Source: Aerococcaceae bacterium zg-252
GTDB taxonomy: Bacteria > Bacillota > Bacilli > Lactobacillales > Aerococcaceae
Length of the DNA: 64,000 nucleotides
NCBI GenBank assembly: GCA_016237705.1
Contig: CP066204.1
Location: forward strand, 496,001 to 560,000
Direction of reading: 5' to 3'
Shown here: positions 52,591 through 61,432 of the stretch, piece by piece
Position numbering within the stretch: position 1 is the stretch's first letter
Layout of the letters: every line of letters starts with the position of its first letter
Position numbers and translations under genes: made by a program
The notes under the pieces: generated by a model
The model's database searches: none
What the model saw: the letters and a program-made list of their open reading frames with translations, nothing else
What the model was told of the DNA's origin: nothing

Positions 52591-54006
52591 ATGAAACCTA
52601 TAAAATTAATGGACGTGGTGAAACATACCCATGCAATTGATTATACGGCTAAAGATCGAACGATTAGCATTTGTAATGTCGAATTTGATTCACGAAAAGT
52701 AACGCCGGGAACATTGTTTGTGCCACTTCAAGGGGCAAGTGACGGTCATCAATATGTTAAGCAAGCGATTGATAATGGGGCTGTGGCAACATTGTGGTCA
52801 CAACCGGAACATTTAGCACCTAGCGATCAGATTGCTGTAGTATTAGTTGATGATACTTTAAAGGCATTACAAGATTTAGCTAACTTTTACCGTCATGTCA
52901 TCAATCCGATTGTCATTGGGATAACAGGTAGTAATGGTAAAACAACTACTAAAGATATGACAGCTACTACATTATCAGCTAAATACCATGTCCATAAAAC
53001 GCAAGGTAATTATAATAATGAAATTGGCTTGCCATATACTTTATTAAAAATGCCGGAAGAAACGCAAGTCTGCGTAGCTGAAATGGGAATGAGCGGTTTT
53101 GGAGAAATTGCCGAATTAAGTCGAATTGCTGAACCGGATATTGCAGCGATTACTTTAATCGGTGAGAGTCACTTAGAATTTTTAGGTTCACGTGAAGGCA
53201 TTGGACGGGCAAAAATGGAAATTTTAGAAGGTCTAGCACCGGAAGGATTATTTGTTTATCCAGGTAATGAGCCGATTATTCAGAATTTGTTACAAGAAAA
53301 GAAATCCACTTTTAAAACGAAAAGTTTTGGTTTTGATGCAGCATATGATGTCTATGCGTATGATTTAGTAGAAGAACAAAATAAAACTTATTTTAAAACG
53401 AATGTTGATGACAATGTAGTGAGTTCGATTCCAGTTATCGGAGCATATAATGTATCTAATGCTTTGATTGCTTTGACAATCGCCCAACATTTGAATATTC
53501 CAATGGAACAAGCAATTTTTCAATTAGCTCAATTTAAATTGACAGCACATCGTTTGGAATGGTTGAAAGCATTAAATGGAGCTGATTTGTTAAATGACGC
53601 TTACAATGCAAGTCCTACGTCGATGCGTGCCATTTTGAATACATTATCGAATTTACCAGTGGCTCAAAATCGCCGTAAAATTGCTGTATTAGGTGATGTA
53701 AGAGAATTAGGTAGTGAAAGTGAGGCTTTACATCGTGGCTTACATACAGCCTTAGACCCTGAAAAAATTAATCGTGTTTATTTATTCGGTGTGGAAATGG
53801 CAGCTTTATATGATGAGTTATGTGCAATTTATGCACCGGAAAATCTTTTCTATGAGCGTGACTCATATGAGCGTGTAATTGACACGTTAAAAGATGATTT
53901 ATTAGCAGAGGATATTGTGTTAGTCAAGTCAAGTTTGGGTGTAGATTTATTGAAAGTAGTAACGGCACTTACTGGGCAAGAAACGCACAATATGTTGCGA
54001 AAATAA
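52591..54006 (+). CDS. murF: UDP-N-acetylmuramoyl-tripeptide--D-alanyl-D-alanine ligase
   Basis: Adds D-Ala-D-Ala to the UDP-muramyl tripeptide, the step after Ddl. The 471-residue Mur ligase has the ATP loop GITGSNGKTTTKDM, FDSRKVTPGTLFVPLQGASDGHQYV, AEMGMSGFGEIAELSRIAEP, LNDAYNASPTSMRA and AVLGDVRELG. GAGGAGAG precedes ATG 52591. Its position directly after ddl links the two successive enzymes. Confidence 0.97.
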   Translation: MKPIKLMDVVKHTHAIDYTAKDRTISICNVEFDSRKVTPGTLFVPLQGASDGHQYVKQAIDNGAVATLWSQPEHLAPSDQIAVVLVDDTLKALQDLANFYRHVINPIVIGITGSNGKTTTKDMTATTLSAKYHVHKTQGNYNNEIGLPYTLLKMPEETQVCVAEMGMSGFGEIAELSRIAEPDIAAITLIGESHLEFLGSREGIGRAKMEILEGLAPEGLFVYPGNEPIIQNLLQEKKSTFKTKSFGFDAAYDVYAYDLVEEQNKTYFKTNVDDNVVSSIPVIGAYNVSNALIALTIAQHLNIPMEQAIFQLAQFKLTAHRLEWLKALNGADLLNDAYNASPTSMRAILNTLSNLPVAQNRRKIAVLGDVRELGSESEALHRGLHTALDPEKINRVYLFGVEMAALYDELCAIYAPENLFYERDSYERVIDTLKDDLLAEDIVLVKSSLGVDLLKVVTALTGQETHNMLRK

Positions 54007-54113
54007 GACGAACATTCAGTAGAAGTCACGATAAAAATTGAATCATTAGTCTTTTTAAATGAATAGATATTCGGTACAATAGTATGAGTGAAATAAAGAA
54101 ACGAGGTTCGAGA

Positions 54114-54872
54114 ATGATTGAATTCAAGCACGTCTTTAAGCGATATGACAATGGGGTAGTCGCTTTAAAGGATATTAATTTAACGATTGAGCAAGGAGAA
54201 TTTGTCGGTATTATTGGTTTATCAGGGGCCGGTAAATCGACATTGATTCGTACAATCAATAAAATGCACCCAATCAGTGAGGGTGTATTAACTGTAAATG
54301 GCGTAGAGGTCAACGAATTAAAAGGGGATAGCCTACGCAAGTTCCGTCGTCAAATTGGTATGATTTTTCAATCCTTTAATTTAGTGACACGTGCAAAAGT
54401 TATTACCAATGTATTAAATGCGTTAGTTCCGGATATTCCATTTTGGCGTGTTTTATTAGGATATTATAAAAAAGAAGAAGAATTAAAAGCGTTAGAATCA
54501 TTAGACCGAGTAGGAATTTTAGATAAAGCCTATATGCGTGTTGATCAATTATCAGGTGGACAACAACAACGTGTTGCGTTGGCACGTACACTTACGCAAA
54601 ATCCACAAATTATTTTAGCAGACGAACCGGTTGCAGCCTTAGACCCAGTGACTGCGAATGTGGTTATGCAAGATTTTCAACGTATTAATCGTGATGATAA
54701 CATTACGGTATTAATCAATATTCACCATGTGGAATTAGCATTGGATTTTTGTGACCGTATTATCGGGATTCGTGACGGAGAAGTTGTATATGACGGGCCG
54801 TCAGAAAATGTAACTCCGGAAATTCTAAATCTTATTTACAAAGGTAAGACTGAGGAAATGGGTGGTAACTAA
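54114..54872 (+). CDS. phnC: Phosphonate ABC transporter ATP-binding protein
   Basis: ATPase of a PhnCDE-type importer for phosphonates or phosphite-like compounds. The 252-residue protein has Walker A GLSGAGKST, the phnC-typical IEFKHVFKRYDNGVVALKDINLTIEQGEFVG opening, signature LSGGQQQRVALARTL and Walker B ILADEPVAALDP. ATG 54114 follows a GAGG site; the frame to 54084 lacks one. Two phnE-type permeases follow with overlap, but no binding protein gene (phnD) is next to them in this window. Confidence 0.93.
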   Translation: MIEFKHVFKRYDNGVVALKDINLTIEQGEFVGIIGLSGAGKSTLIRTINKMHPISEGVLTVNGVEVNELKGDSLRKFRRQIGMIFQSFNLVTRAKVITNVLNALVPDIPFWRVLLGYYKKEEELKALESLDRVGILDKAYMRVDQLSGGQQQRVALARTLTQNPQIILADEPVAALDPVTANVVMQDFQRINRDDNITVLINIHHVELALDFCDRIIGIRDGEVVYDGPSENVTPEILNLIYKGKTEEMGGN

Positions 54873-55699
54873 TGGAAAAGAGATTAGTAGACCGTCTATT
54901 ACCACCGAAAGTTATGACGCTACCAAATGGGAAAACTGTTAATAAAAGTCGTTCAATTGCACCTTTTATTTTTATTTTAGTGTTAATTGCATTTTATTAT
55001 TCAGTTCAGTTAACAGGATTTGACCCGTCTGTTCTAGCTAAGCGTGGTAAACAATTTTTCGTTATTTTATCTAAAATGACACCACCTAATTGGAAATTTT
55101 TTAATTCAGTTATTGGCCCATTATTTGACACGATTAAAATGTCGATTTTAGGAACACTAATTGGTGCATTCCTTGCGATTCCATTTTCAATGATTGCGTC
55201 GATTAACTTAACACATAATCGTTGGTTATCAGGTACTATGAAGTTTTTATTGAGCTTAATTCGGACGATGCCAACCTTAGTAACGGCTTTGATTTTAACG
55301 TATATCTTTGGTTTGGGGACTTTTGCCGGAACTGTTGCGATTGCGATTTTCACGTTTTCATTTATCGGAAAACAATTATATGAGTTGATTGAAACGGTGG
55401 ATATGCTCCCTTATGAAGCAATGGAAGCCTTAGGAGCAACTAAATTGCAAAGTTTTGTCGCAGCTATTCAGCCACAAGTGTTACCGTCTTATTTATCAGC
55501 GAGTTTATATACATTTGAGGGAAATGTCCGTCATGCTGCTATTTTAGGGTATGTTGGAGCTGGTGGTTTAGGAATTATTTTGAACGAGAACTTATCATGG
55601 CGTGAATATGCCAATGTCGGTATGATTTTGCTCTGTCTGTTTGTGACAGTAGCCATTATTGAATTGACAAGTGGTTATTTACGCAAGAGATTAACTTAG
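54872..55699 (+). CDS. phnE: Phosphonate ABC transporter permease, first subunit
   Basis: Membrane subunit of 275 residues with about six helices. The EAA loop reads EAMEALGATKLQSFVAAIQPQVLPSYLSA, followed by FEGNVRHAAILGYVGAGGLGIIL, which is PhnE-typical. SIRTMPTLVTALI-like sequence lies before it. The start codon overlaps the phnC stop by one base. It forms a heterodimer with the following PhnE. Confidence 0.93.
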   Translation: MEKRLVDRLLPPKVMTLPNGKTVNKSRSIAPFIFILVLIAFYYSVQLTGFDPSVLAKRGKQFFVILSKMTPPNWKFFNSVIGPLFDTIKMSILGTLIGAFLAIPFSMIASINLTHNRWLSGTMKFLLSLIRTMPTLVTALILTYIFGLGTFAGTVAIAIFTFSFIGKQLYELIETVDMLPYEAMEALGATKLQSFVAAIQPQVLPSYLSASLYTFEGNVRHAAILGYVGAGGLGIILNENLSWREYANVGMILLCLFVTVAIIELTSGYLRKRLT

Positions 55700-55709
55700 G
55701 AGGCTGTTT

Positions 55710-56519
55710 ATGATCGAACGTATTAATGAAATGTATGAGAAAAAAGATCGCAGCCGTTGGCGACAATATGCGTGGGCTATTTTTATTGTTGTGGTGATTC
55801 TATGGTCGTCTACAACGGTCAATCAAGTTTCCATGACAAAAAATGGGAATACTATTGCAACTAATATTTTAACAGGTATCTTTACGCCTGATACGTCCTT
55901 GTTGTTTAATTTAACGACACAGTCGGTTCCGTATTTACTGCTTGAAACGATTGCGATTGCTTTTTTAGGGACTTTAGTAGGAGCAGTGATTTCCTTACCA
56001 ATTGCATTCTTAGCATCACAAAAAATTATGCCAACACCGATTGTTTTGATTGTTCGATTGTTCGTAGTTGCGATTCGGACGATTCCAAACTTTGTTTATG
56101 GTTTAATGTTCATTCGTGTAACAGGACCGGGTGCATTTGCCGGATTGATGACTTTATCTGTCACTTCAATCGGAATGTTAACTAAATTATTTAATGAAAC
56201 GATTGATGATATAGATGTTTCGATTTTAGAAGCAATGGAAGCAGCCGGTTGTAATACTTTTGAGAAAATTCGTTGTGGCATTTTACCACAATTAGGTTCA
56301 AGTTTACTCTCTACTTTAATCTTCCGTTTTGATATGAATTTACGAGACGCTACTACTTTAGGTTTAGTTGGAGCGGGTGGTATTGGTGCCCCATTAATTT
56401 TTGCGATGAGTTCTTATCGCTGGAATCAAGTGGGTTCGATTTTAATTGGCTTGATTTTCTTAATTATCATTGTAGAATTTTCTTCGTCTTATATTCGTAA
56501 ACGTTTAGCACGAGGATAG
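55710..56519 (+). CDS. phnE: Phosphonate ABC transporter permease, second subunit
   Basis: Second PhnE-type permease, 269 residues, with six helices, AIRTIPNFVYGLMFIRVTGPG, the EAA loop EAMEAAGCNTFEKIRCGILPQLGSSLLS and FDMNLRDATTLGLVGAGGIGAPL. Paired permeases are usual for the Firmicute phosphonate systems. AGGAGG precedes the start ten bases after the first permease. No terminator hairpin is evident before the argS T-box leader. Confidence 0.93.
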   Translation: MIERINEMYEKKDRSRWRQYAWAIFIVVVILWSSTTVNQVSMTKNGNTIATNILTGIFTPDTSLLFNLTTQSVPYLLLETIAIAFLGTLVGAVISLPIAFLASQKIMPTPIVLIVRLFVVAIRTIPNFVYGLMFIRVTGPGAFAGLMTLSVTSIGMLTKLFNETIDDIDVSILEAMEAAGCNTFEKIRCGILPQLGSSLLSTLIFRFDMNLRDATTLGLVGAGGIGAPLIFAMSSYRWNQVGSILIGLIFLIIIVEFSSSYIRKRLARG

Positions 56520-56549
56520 TGTAGACAAAGGAAATGTGGTTTGTTACAA

Positions 56550-56840
56550 TGTAACAGGGGATCGGCAATCAGAAAGAAACGAGTGTTTCTGGATACAGAC
56601 CTCTGAAAGAGAGTAATTAAGGATATTGAGTACAGCAAGCTGGGGTGTTGAGAGCCAGCCGACAATGAATTGATGAAACGCACTTTCAGTTTTAATTAGA
56701 ACTAACTATTCTAATTCGGAGGGAACTTCGTTATCAATAATAAGCATAATCAATTAGATTATGGAATTAGAGTGGTACCGCGATTATTGAATTCGCCTCT
56801 AACGATGTTTTGGACACCAAGGCATCGTTAGAGTTTTTTT
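56550..56840 (+). promoter_or_regulatory. T-box riboswitch, arginine specifier, upstream of argS
   Basis: T-box sequence AGAGTGGTACCGCG at 56769-56782; terminator CTCTAACGATG (56797-56807) with CATCGTTAGAG (56823-56833) and seven T. The triplet CGC at 56679-56681 within GATGAAACGCACTTTC stands at the specifier position and encodes arginine, matching argS. Confidence 0.9.
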
Positions 56841-56908
56841 GTTTGAATAGCAATGATGACGGCATTTTGCCAAGTCAATCCAAGGAATGAGAATAAAGGA
56901 GAGTAAAA

Positions 56909-58600
56909 ATGGATTATCAATTATTATTAGCAGAACAATTGCATTCTGTCTTAGCAGAACATTTATCTGTAAATGAGATTAAACAATTAATAGAAGTGCC
57001 AAAAGATACGAAAATGGGGGATTTAGCTTTTCCAGTCTTTACATTGGCACGTGTGTTGCGTAAAGCACCACCACAAATTGCACAGGAGTTAGTAGCTCAA
57101 TTGCAAAGTGATGCCTTTGATAGTATCGAAGCCGTAGGACCATACATTAATGTGCGTTTAAAACGTGCACAAGTAGCTAAAGAAATTGTCAGCGAAGTGT
57201 TTAATCAAGGAGCTGATTATGGAACGGTTGATTTGGGTTATCAGCGTGTGATGACAGTCGATATGTCATCTCCAAATATTGCTAAACCAATGTCAATGGG
57301 GCATTTACGTTCAACGGTCATTGGAAATGCGATTGTGAATTTGGCACAAAAAACCAATTATCAAACAGTTCGTATCAATCACTTAGGCGATTGGGGTACG
57401 CAATTTGGTAAATTAATCGTTGCTTATAAATTATGGGGTGATGATGCAGTTATCGAAGCCGACCCAGTCAATGAATTAGTGAAATTGTACGTGGATTTCC
57501 ACGAAAAAGCAGAAACACAACCAGAACTAGAAGAACAAGCACGTGCTGCATTTAAAGCCTTAGAAGACGGTGACGCAGAAATGATTCGCCTTTGGACATG
57601 GTTTAAAGATGAATCATTGAAAGAATTTACCAAAGTATATGACTTATTAGACATTAAATTTGATTCATATAATGGTGAAGCATTCTACAATGATAAAATG
57701 CAACCGATTATTGATGAATTAGAATCTAAAGGCATTACAACGGTGGATAATGGGGCAACGATTGTCAAATTGGACGAAGAAGATTTACCACCAGCATTGA
57801 TTAAAAAATCAGACGGAGCGACATTATATGCGACTCGTGACTTAGCAGCAGCACAATATCGTAAGAATACTTATGACTTTGCTAAAAACGTCTATGTTGT
57901 TGGAAATGAGCAGTCAGGGCACTTCAAGCAATTACGTGCTGTATTGAAACGTATGGGACGTGATTGGGCAGAAGATATGATTCATGTGCCATTTGGTTTG
58001 ATTACTTTAGACGGTAAAAAGCTCTCAACACGTAAAGGTAAAATTATTTTATTAGAGCAAGTATTGAATGATGCGATTGCTTTAGCTTACAAACAAATTG
58101 ATGAGAAGAATCCAACGCTTGCTAACAAAGAAGAAGTGGCACGTCAAGTTGGGGTTGGTGCCGTTATTTTCCATGATTTGAAAACAGACCGTATGAATAG
58201 TTTTGATTTCAAATTAGAAGAAATTGTGCAATTTGAGGGAGAAACAGGGCCATATGTCCAATATACACATGCTCGTGCGATGAGTTTGATTCGTAAATTT
58301 GGTGAAGATATTGTGGTATCAGATGCCTTTGATTTGCAAGATGATTATAGTTGGGAAGTAGTGAAGAAACTTCATCAATATCCAAATGTTATTGCGTCTG
58401 CAATGGAAAAATATGAACCGTCGTATGTAGCTAAATATGCTGTTCAATTAGCACAATTATTTAATAAATATTATGGTAATACTCGTATCTTAGATGAAGA
58501 TGCACAACGTCCGGCACGCTTAGCGTTAGTGAAAGCTGTAACCATGGTATTAAAAGATGCCTTGAATTTACTTGGTATTCAAGCACCAAACGAAATGTAA
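56909..58600 (+). CDS. argS: Arginyl-tRNA synthetase
   Basis: Charges arginine tRNA. The 563-residue class Ia enzyme has an N-terminal Arg-tRNA-specific domain (residues 1-100, ending VGPYINVRL), the HIGH-equivalent PNIAKPMSMGHLRST (SMGH, as in other lactic acid bacteria), NHLGDWGTQFGKL, the KMSKS-equivalent GKKLSTRKG and a C-terminal DALR anticodon-binding domain. AAAGGAGAG precedes the start. Control is by the arginine T-box upstream. Confidence 0.98.
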   Translation: MDYQLLLAEQLHSVLAEHLSVNEIKQLIEVPKDTKMGDLAFPVFTLARVLRKAPPQIAQELVAQLQSDAFDSIEAVGPYINVRLKRAQVAKEIVSEVFNQGADYGTVDLGYQRVMTVDMSSPNIAKPMSMGHLRSTVIGNAIVNLAQKTNYQTVRINHLGDWGTQFGKLIVAYKLWGDDAVIEADPVNELVKLYVDFHEKAETQPELEEQARAAFKALEDGDAEMIRLWTWFKDESLKEFTKVYDLLDIKFDSYNGEAFYNDKMQPIIDELESKGITTVDNGATIVKLDEEDLPPALIKKSDGATLYATRDLAAAQYRKNTYDFAKNVYVVGNEQSGHFKQLRAVLKRMGRDWAEDMIHVPFGLITLDGKKLSTRKGKIILLEQVLNDAIALAYKQIDEKNPTLANKEEVARQVGVGAVIFHDLKTDRMNSFDFKLEEIVQFEGETGPYVQYTHARAMSLIRKFGEDIVVSDAFDLQDDYSWEVVKKLHQYPNVIASAMEKYEPSYVAKYAVQLAQLFNKYYGNTRILDEDAQRPARLALVKAVTMVLKDALNLLGIQAPNEM

Positions 58601-58608
58601 AATTCAAA

Positions 58609-58650
58609 ATCTCTTGCACTCCTTGTATTTCTGTTATACAAGGAGTGCAA
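58609..58650 (+). terminator. Terminator-like hairpin after argS
   Basis: TTGCACTCCTTGTA pairs with TACAAGGAGTGCAA around a seven-base loop, followed by TTTCTG. The gap from here to metN has a TATAAT at 58833-58838 as the likely -10; I see no S-box, SMK or methionine T-box. Confidence 0.75.
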
Positions 58651-58884
58651 TTTCTGTTATATTTTCAATTTTAAATAATTGCCTATTCACATACAAATTT
58701 ATTCTTATAAATCTGATAAGTACTAGGAAAACGTTATAATTGAAAATATATTCACAAACAAAACTGTTTCTATTTAATAAATTTCTGTATTATTTTAACG
58801 ATAAATAGCTTTTAAAATAATGCGTAAGTTGTTATAATGCCAGTATATTAGCTAATATGTATTTTAAGTCGAATCTGAGGTGAT

Positions 58885-59634
58885 ATGATGATTGAATTGG
58901 TCAATGTTTCAAAAGCGTTTGAAGGAGATAAAGGTGAAGTGCAGGCAGTCAAGCAACTTCATCTAACGATTCAGCCATCAGAAATTTTTGGATTGATTGG
59001 GCAAAGTGGTGCCGGAAAATCCACTGTATTGAGGTTTATTAATGGTTTATTAACACCTGATAGCGGTGAAGTGATTGTTAATCAGCAGCGAATTCATCAA
59101 TTATCAAAAGTATCGTTGAGAAACGTGCGTAAGGATATTACAATGGTTTTCCAACAATTTAATTTATTAAATAATCTAACGGTCGAAGAAAATATTCAGT
59201 TGCCGTTAAAATTACATCATTACGATAATCAATTGGATTTGGAAGAAGTATTAGAAATGGTAGGTTTATTAGATAAACGCCATGCCTATCCAAGTCAATT
59301 ATCTGGTGGTCAAAAGCAACGAGTTGGCATTGCACGAGCATTGATTAGTAATCCTAAAGTGATGTTGCTAGATGAGCCGACTTCGGCATTAGACGAACAA
59401 ACGATAGTTGAAGTCATTCAAGTATTGCAACAGATACACCAACGTTATGCGATGACAATGGTAGTTGTCACACATCAACTTTCATTGGTAAAAGGATTGT
59501 GTCAGCGAGTCGGTATTATGGAGCAAGGAGAGCTTTTAGAAGTGATTACCTTGCCGAATTCGACAGAATCGGTGGGCTCTAGTACATATCGTGATTATGT
59601 TAAGGAGGTACTGCAGTATGACGCATTATCTTGA
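58885..59634 (+). CDS. metN: Methionine ABC transporter ATP-binding protein, short form
   Basis: ATPase of the MetNIQ methionine importer, assigned with the help of its neighbours. The 249-residue protein has Walker A GQSGAGKST, VRKDITMVFQQFNLLNNLTVEENI, signature LSGGQKQRVGIARAL and Walker B MLLDEPTSALDE. Standard MetN is about 340 residues with a C-terminal NIL domain that binds methionine and inhibits transport; here the protein ends soon after the ATPase domain, so that feedback is missing. A GAGGTG site precedes the start. The metI start lies inside the 3' end. Confidence 0.88.
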   Translation: MMIELVNVSKAFEGDKGEVQAVKQLHLTIQPSEIFGLIGQSGAGKSTVLRFINGLLTPDSGEVIVNQQRIHQLSKVSLRNVRKDITMVFQQFNLLNNLTVEENIQLPLKLHHYDNQLDLEEVLEMVGLLDKRHAYPSQLSGGQKQRVGIARALISNPKVMLLDEPTSALDEQTIVEVIQVLQQIHQRYAMTMVVVTHQLSLVKGLCQRVGIMEQGELLEVITLPNSTESVGSSTYRDYVKEVLQYDALS

Positions 59635-60298
59635 GCGTGTAGTGGATTTTGCACCGAAAATTATTCATTCGCTCGGTCAGACGAGTGTTATGATGCTGTT
59701 TTCAACCATTGCAGCGATACTATTAGGTATTCCTTTAGGTACTTATTTATATCTGTCAGATAGTGGACGACCATTAGCAAATCGTTGGTTAAATCGTATT
59801 TTGAATTTGTTTGTCAATGTGATACGTTCGTTTCCATTTTTACTACTCGTGGTGGCAATGCAACCATTGGTTAGACAATTATATGGACGAGCGACAGGTG
59901 ACCCTATCGCTGCTTCTTTTCCGTTAATGGTAATAGCAATGGCACTCTATGCACGATTTGTTGAGCAATCATTATCCGAATTAGGGCCAGATATTATTGA
60001 AACGGCTAATGCAATGGGGGCAACGACTGGACAACTGATTTGGCATTTTCTATTTGTTGAAGCTAGAAGTTCATTAGTGATTGGTTTTACAACGGCCTTT
60101 GTCAGTTTTATATCGTATTCTACGATTATGGGTGTAGTTGGTGGTGGTGGAATTGGCGACTTTGCTATTCGCTATGGATACCAACGTTACGAGACAGATG
60201 TCATGTATACGGCAATCGTCATCATTATTATTATGGTGCAAATCTTTCAATGGGCTGGACTTCAGTTGGCAAGACATTTGGATAAAAGAATGAAATAA
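59618..60298 (+). CDS. metI: Methionine ABC transporter permease
   Basis: Membrane subunit of 226 residues with five to six helices. LNLFVNVIRSFPFLLLVVAMQPL, the EAA loop region IIETANAMGATTGQLIWHFLFVEARSSLVIGFTTAFVSFISYSTIMGVVGGGGIGDFAIRYGYQRYE is highly typical of MetI. ATG 59618 has AAGGAGGT eight bases upstream and overlaps metN by 17 bases; the longer frame from 59591 is rejected. metQ follows after two copies of the intergenic element. Confidence 0.93.
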   Translation: MTHYLERVVDFAPKIIHSLGQTSVMMLFSTIAAILLGIPLGTYLYLSDSGRPLANRWLNRILNLFVNVIRSFPFLLLVVAMQPLVRQLYGRATGDPIAASFPLMVIAMALYARFVEQSLSELGPDIIETANAMGATTGQLIWHFLFVEARSSLVIGFTTAFVSFISYSTIMGVVGGGGIGDFAIRYGYQRYETDVMYTAIVIIIIMVQIFQWAGLQLARHLDKRMK

Positions 60299-60321
60299 AG
60301 TAGAAATGAATTTATAAAAAA

Positions 60322-60383
60322 CAGGGTGTGACAATGAACGTTTTGAAGTGGACGTCATTTCAGTTCATTGGAGCCAGAATAAA
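60322..60383 (+). repeat. Internally deleted copy of the structured element, downstream of metI
   Basis: AGGGTGTGACAATGAACG joins to TTTTGAAGTGGACGTCATTTCAG and TTGGAGCCAGAATA, with the central hairpin missing. Confidence 0.72.
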
Positions 60384-60501
60384 ACATAGTGTGAGAGAGG
60401 GTGTTCTGACTTGAAACACTGGAGGAAAATACCGGCGTGCGAGTATCGCACAGAGGGATTTTACGAAGTGGACGTCAAGTCAACCCGAACGAACCAGAAT
60501 A
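60384..60501 (+). repeat. Structured intergenic element joined to the metQ ribosome-binding site
   Basis: Outer stem TGACTTGA with TCAAGTCA, GAAAAT with ATTTT, central hairpin GTGCGA with TCGCAC. The 3' end GAACGAACCAGAATA runs directly into AGGAG, eight bases before the metQ ATG. Confidence 0.87.
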
Positions 60502-60513
60502 GGAGATTAAATT

Positions 60514-61329
60514 ATGTTGAAAAAAAGTTTATCATTATTTTTAGCTGCTTTAACAGCAACTTCAATTTTTGCATTACCGACAGCTTTGGCTGAAGAAAAA
60601 ACAGTTTTAAAAGTAGCGTCTCATTTACCACCAATGACGGATATTGTGGAATTGGTTAATGAAGTGATTGCTGAACCATATAAAGTAGAATTAGTGGAAG
60701 TGTCAGATAATATTCAATACAACGAAGCGTTATTGAATGATGAAGTATATGCAAACTTTGCACAACACAGACCTTTCATGGAAATGTTTAATGAAGCGAA
60801 TAAAGGTGATTTAGTAGCACTTCAACCAATCTATAATGCTCGTGTTGGATTCTATGCACCTGAATTTAAGTCAATTGAAGATATTAAAGACGGTGCAGAA
60901 GTGGCAGTTCCGTCAGACCCAACTAACCAAGCTCGTGCATTATTAATTTTAGCGTCTTACGATTTGATTAAATTAAAAGACGGTGTTGGTTTTAAAGCGA
61001 CAATTGATGATGTTGAAGAAAATCCACATAATTTAAAATTCTCAGAAATAGATTTATTAAACTTAACATCTTCTTATGAAGACGGTGTTGATTTAGTATT
61101 TAACTATCCAACATATATTGCAAAAGTTGGTTTGACACCTGATGATGCGTTACTATTAGAGAAAGACCCAGAAAATACATTCGCAATTCAAGTAGTTGTG
61201 CGTGAAGGTAACAAAGATTCAGAAGCTACTAAAGCATTATTAGAAGCATTCACATCCAAAGAAGTTCATGAATTTTTAGAAAAATTAGCTGAAAAAGGTC
61301 ATTTATTACCAGCATTTGATTTAAATTAA
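60514..61329 (+). CDS. metQ: Methionine-binding protein MetQ (NlpA family), without lipobox
   Basis: Substrate-binding subunit of the MetNIQ importer. The 271-residue protein has NlpA-family blocks YNEALLNDEVYANFAQHRPFME, VALQPIYNARVGFYAP, VAVPSDPTNQARALLIL and VFNYPTYIAKVGLTP. The N-terminus is a signal peptide, but it contains no cysteine; it ends TALAEEK, a signal peptidase I-type site. Gram-positive binding proteins are normally lipoproteins, so this one is either released, kept by an uncut signal, or held by its transporter. AGGAG precedes the ATG. A terminator follows. Confidence 0.92.
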   Translation: MLKKSLSLFLAALTATSIFALPTALAEEKTVLKVASHLPPMTDIVELVNEVIAEPYKVELVEVSDNIQYNEALLNDEVYANFAQHRPFMEMFNEANKGDLVALQPIYNARVGFYAPEFKSIEDIKDGAEVAVPSDPTNQARALLILASYDLIKLKDGVGFKATIDDVEENPHNLKFSEIDLLNLTSSYEDGVDLVFNYPTYIAKVGLTPDDALLLEKDPENTFAIQVVVREGNKDSEATKALLEAFTSKEVHEFLEKLAEKGHLLPAFDLN

Positions 61330-61334
61330 TAGTG

Positions 61335-61372
61335 AAAAAGAGTATTGTTGCTAGTGTGACAATACTCTTTTT
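61335..61372. terminator. Terminator of metQ
   Basis: AAAAAGAGTATTGT (61335-61348) pairs with ACAATACTCTTTTT (61359-61372). A- and T-tracts on both sides allow bidirectional use. Confidence 0.92.
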
Positions 61373-61432
61373 GCTATGATATTTGTTTTCAAAATTATAA
61401 TTTTCCACTAAAATAAACAATAATCATTTACA

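Noticed and set aside
58601-58884. Methionine riboswitch or methionine T-box upstream of metN
   Set aside because: No T-box sequence, S-box or SMK core could be found; only a hairpin after argS and a TATAAT.
12524-60501. Structured element as an ordinary MITE with terminal inverted repeats
   Set aside because: The two ends (ACATAGTGTGAGCGAG and CGAGCGAGCCGGCATA) are not inverted repeats of each other, and no target-site duplication is evident. A mobile origin remains possible but is not shown.
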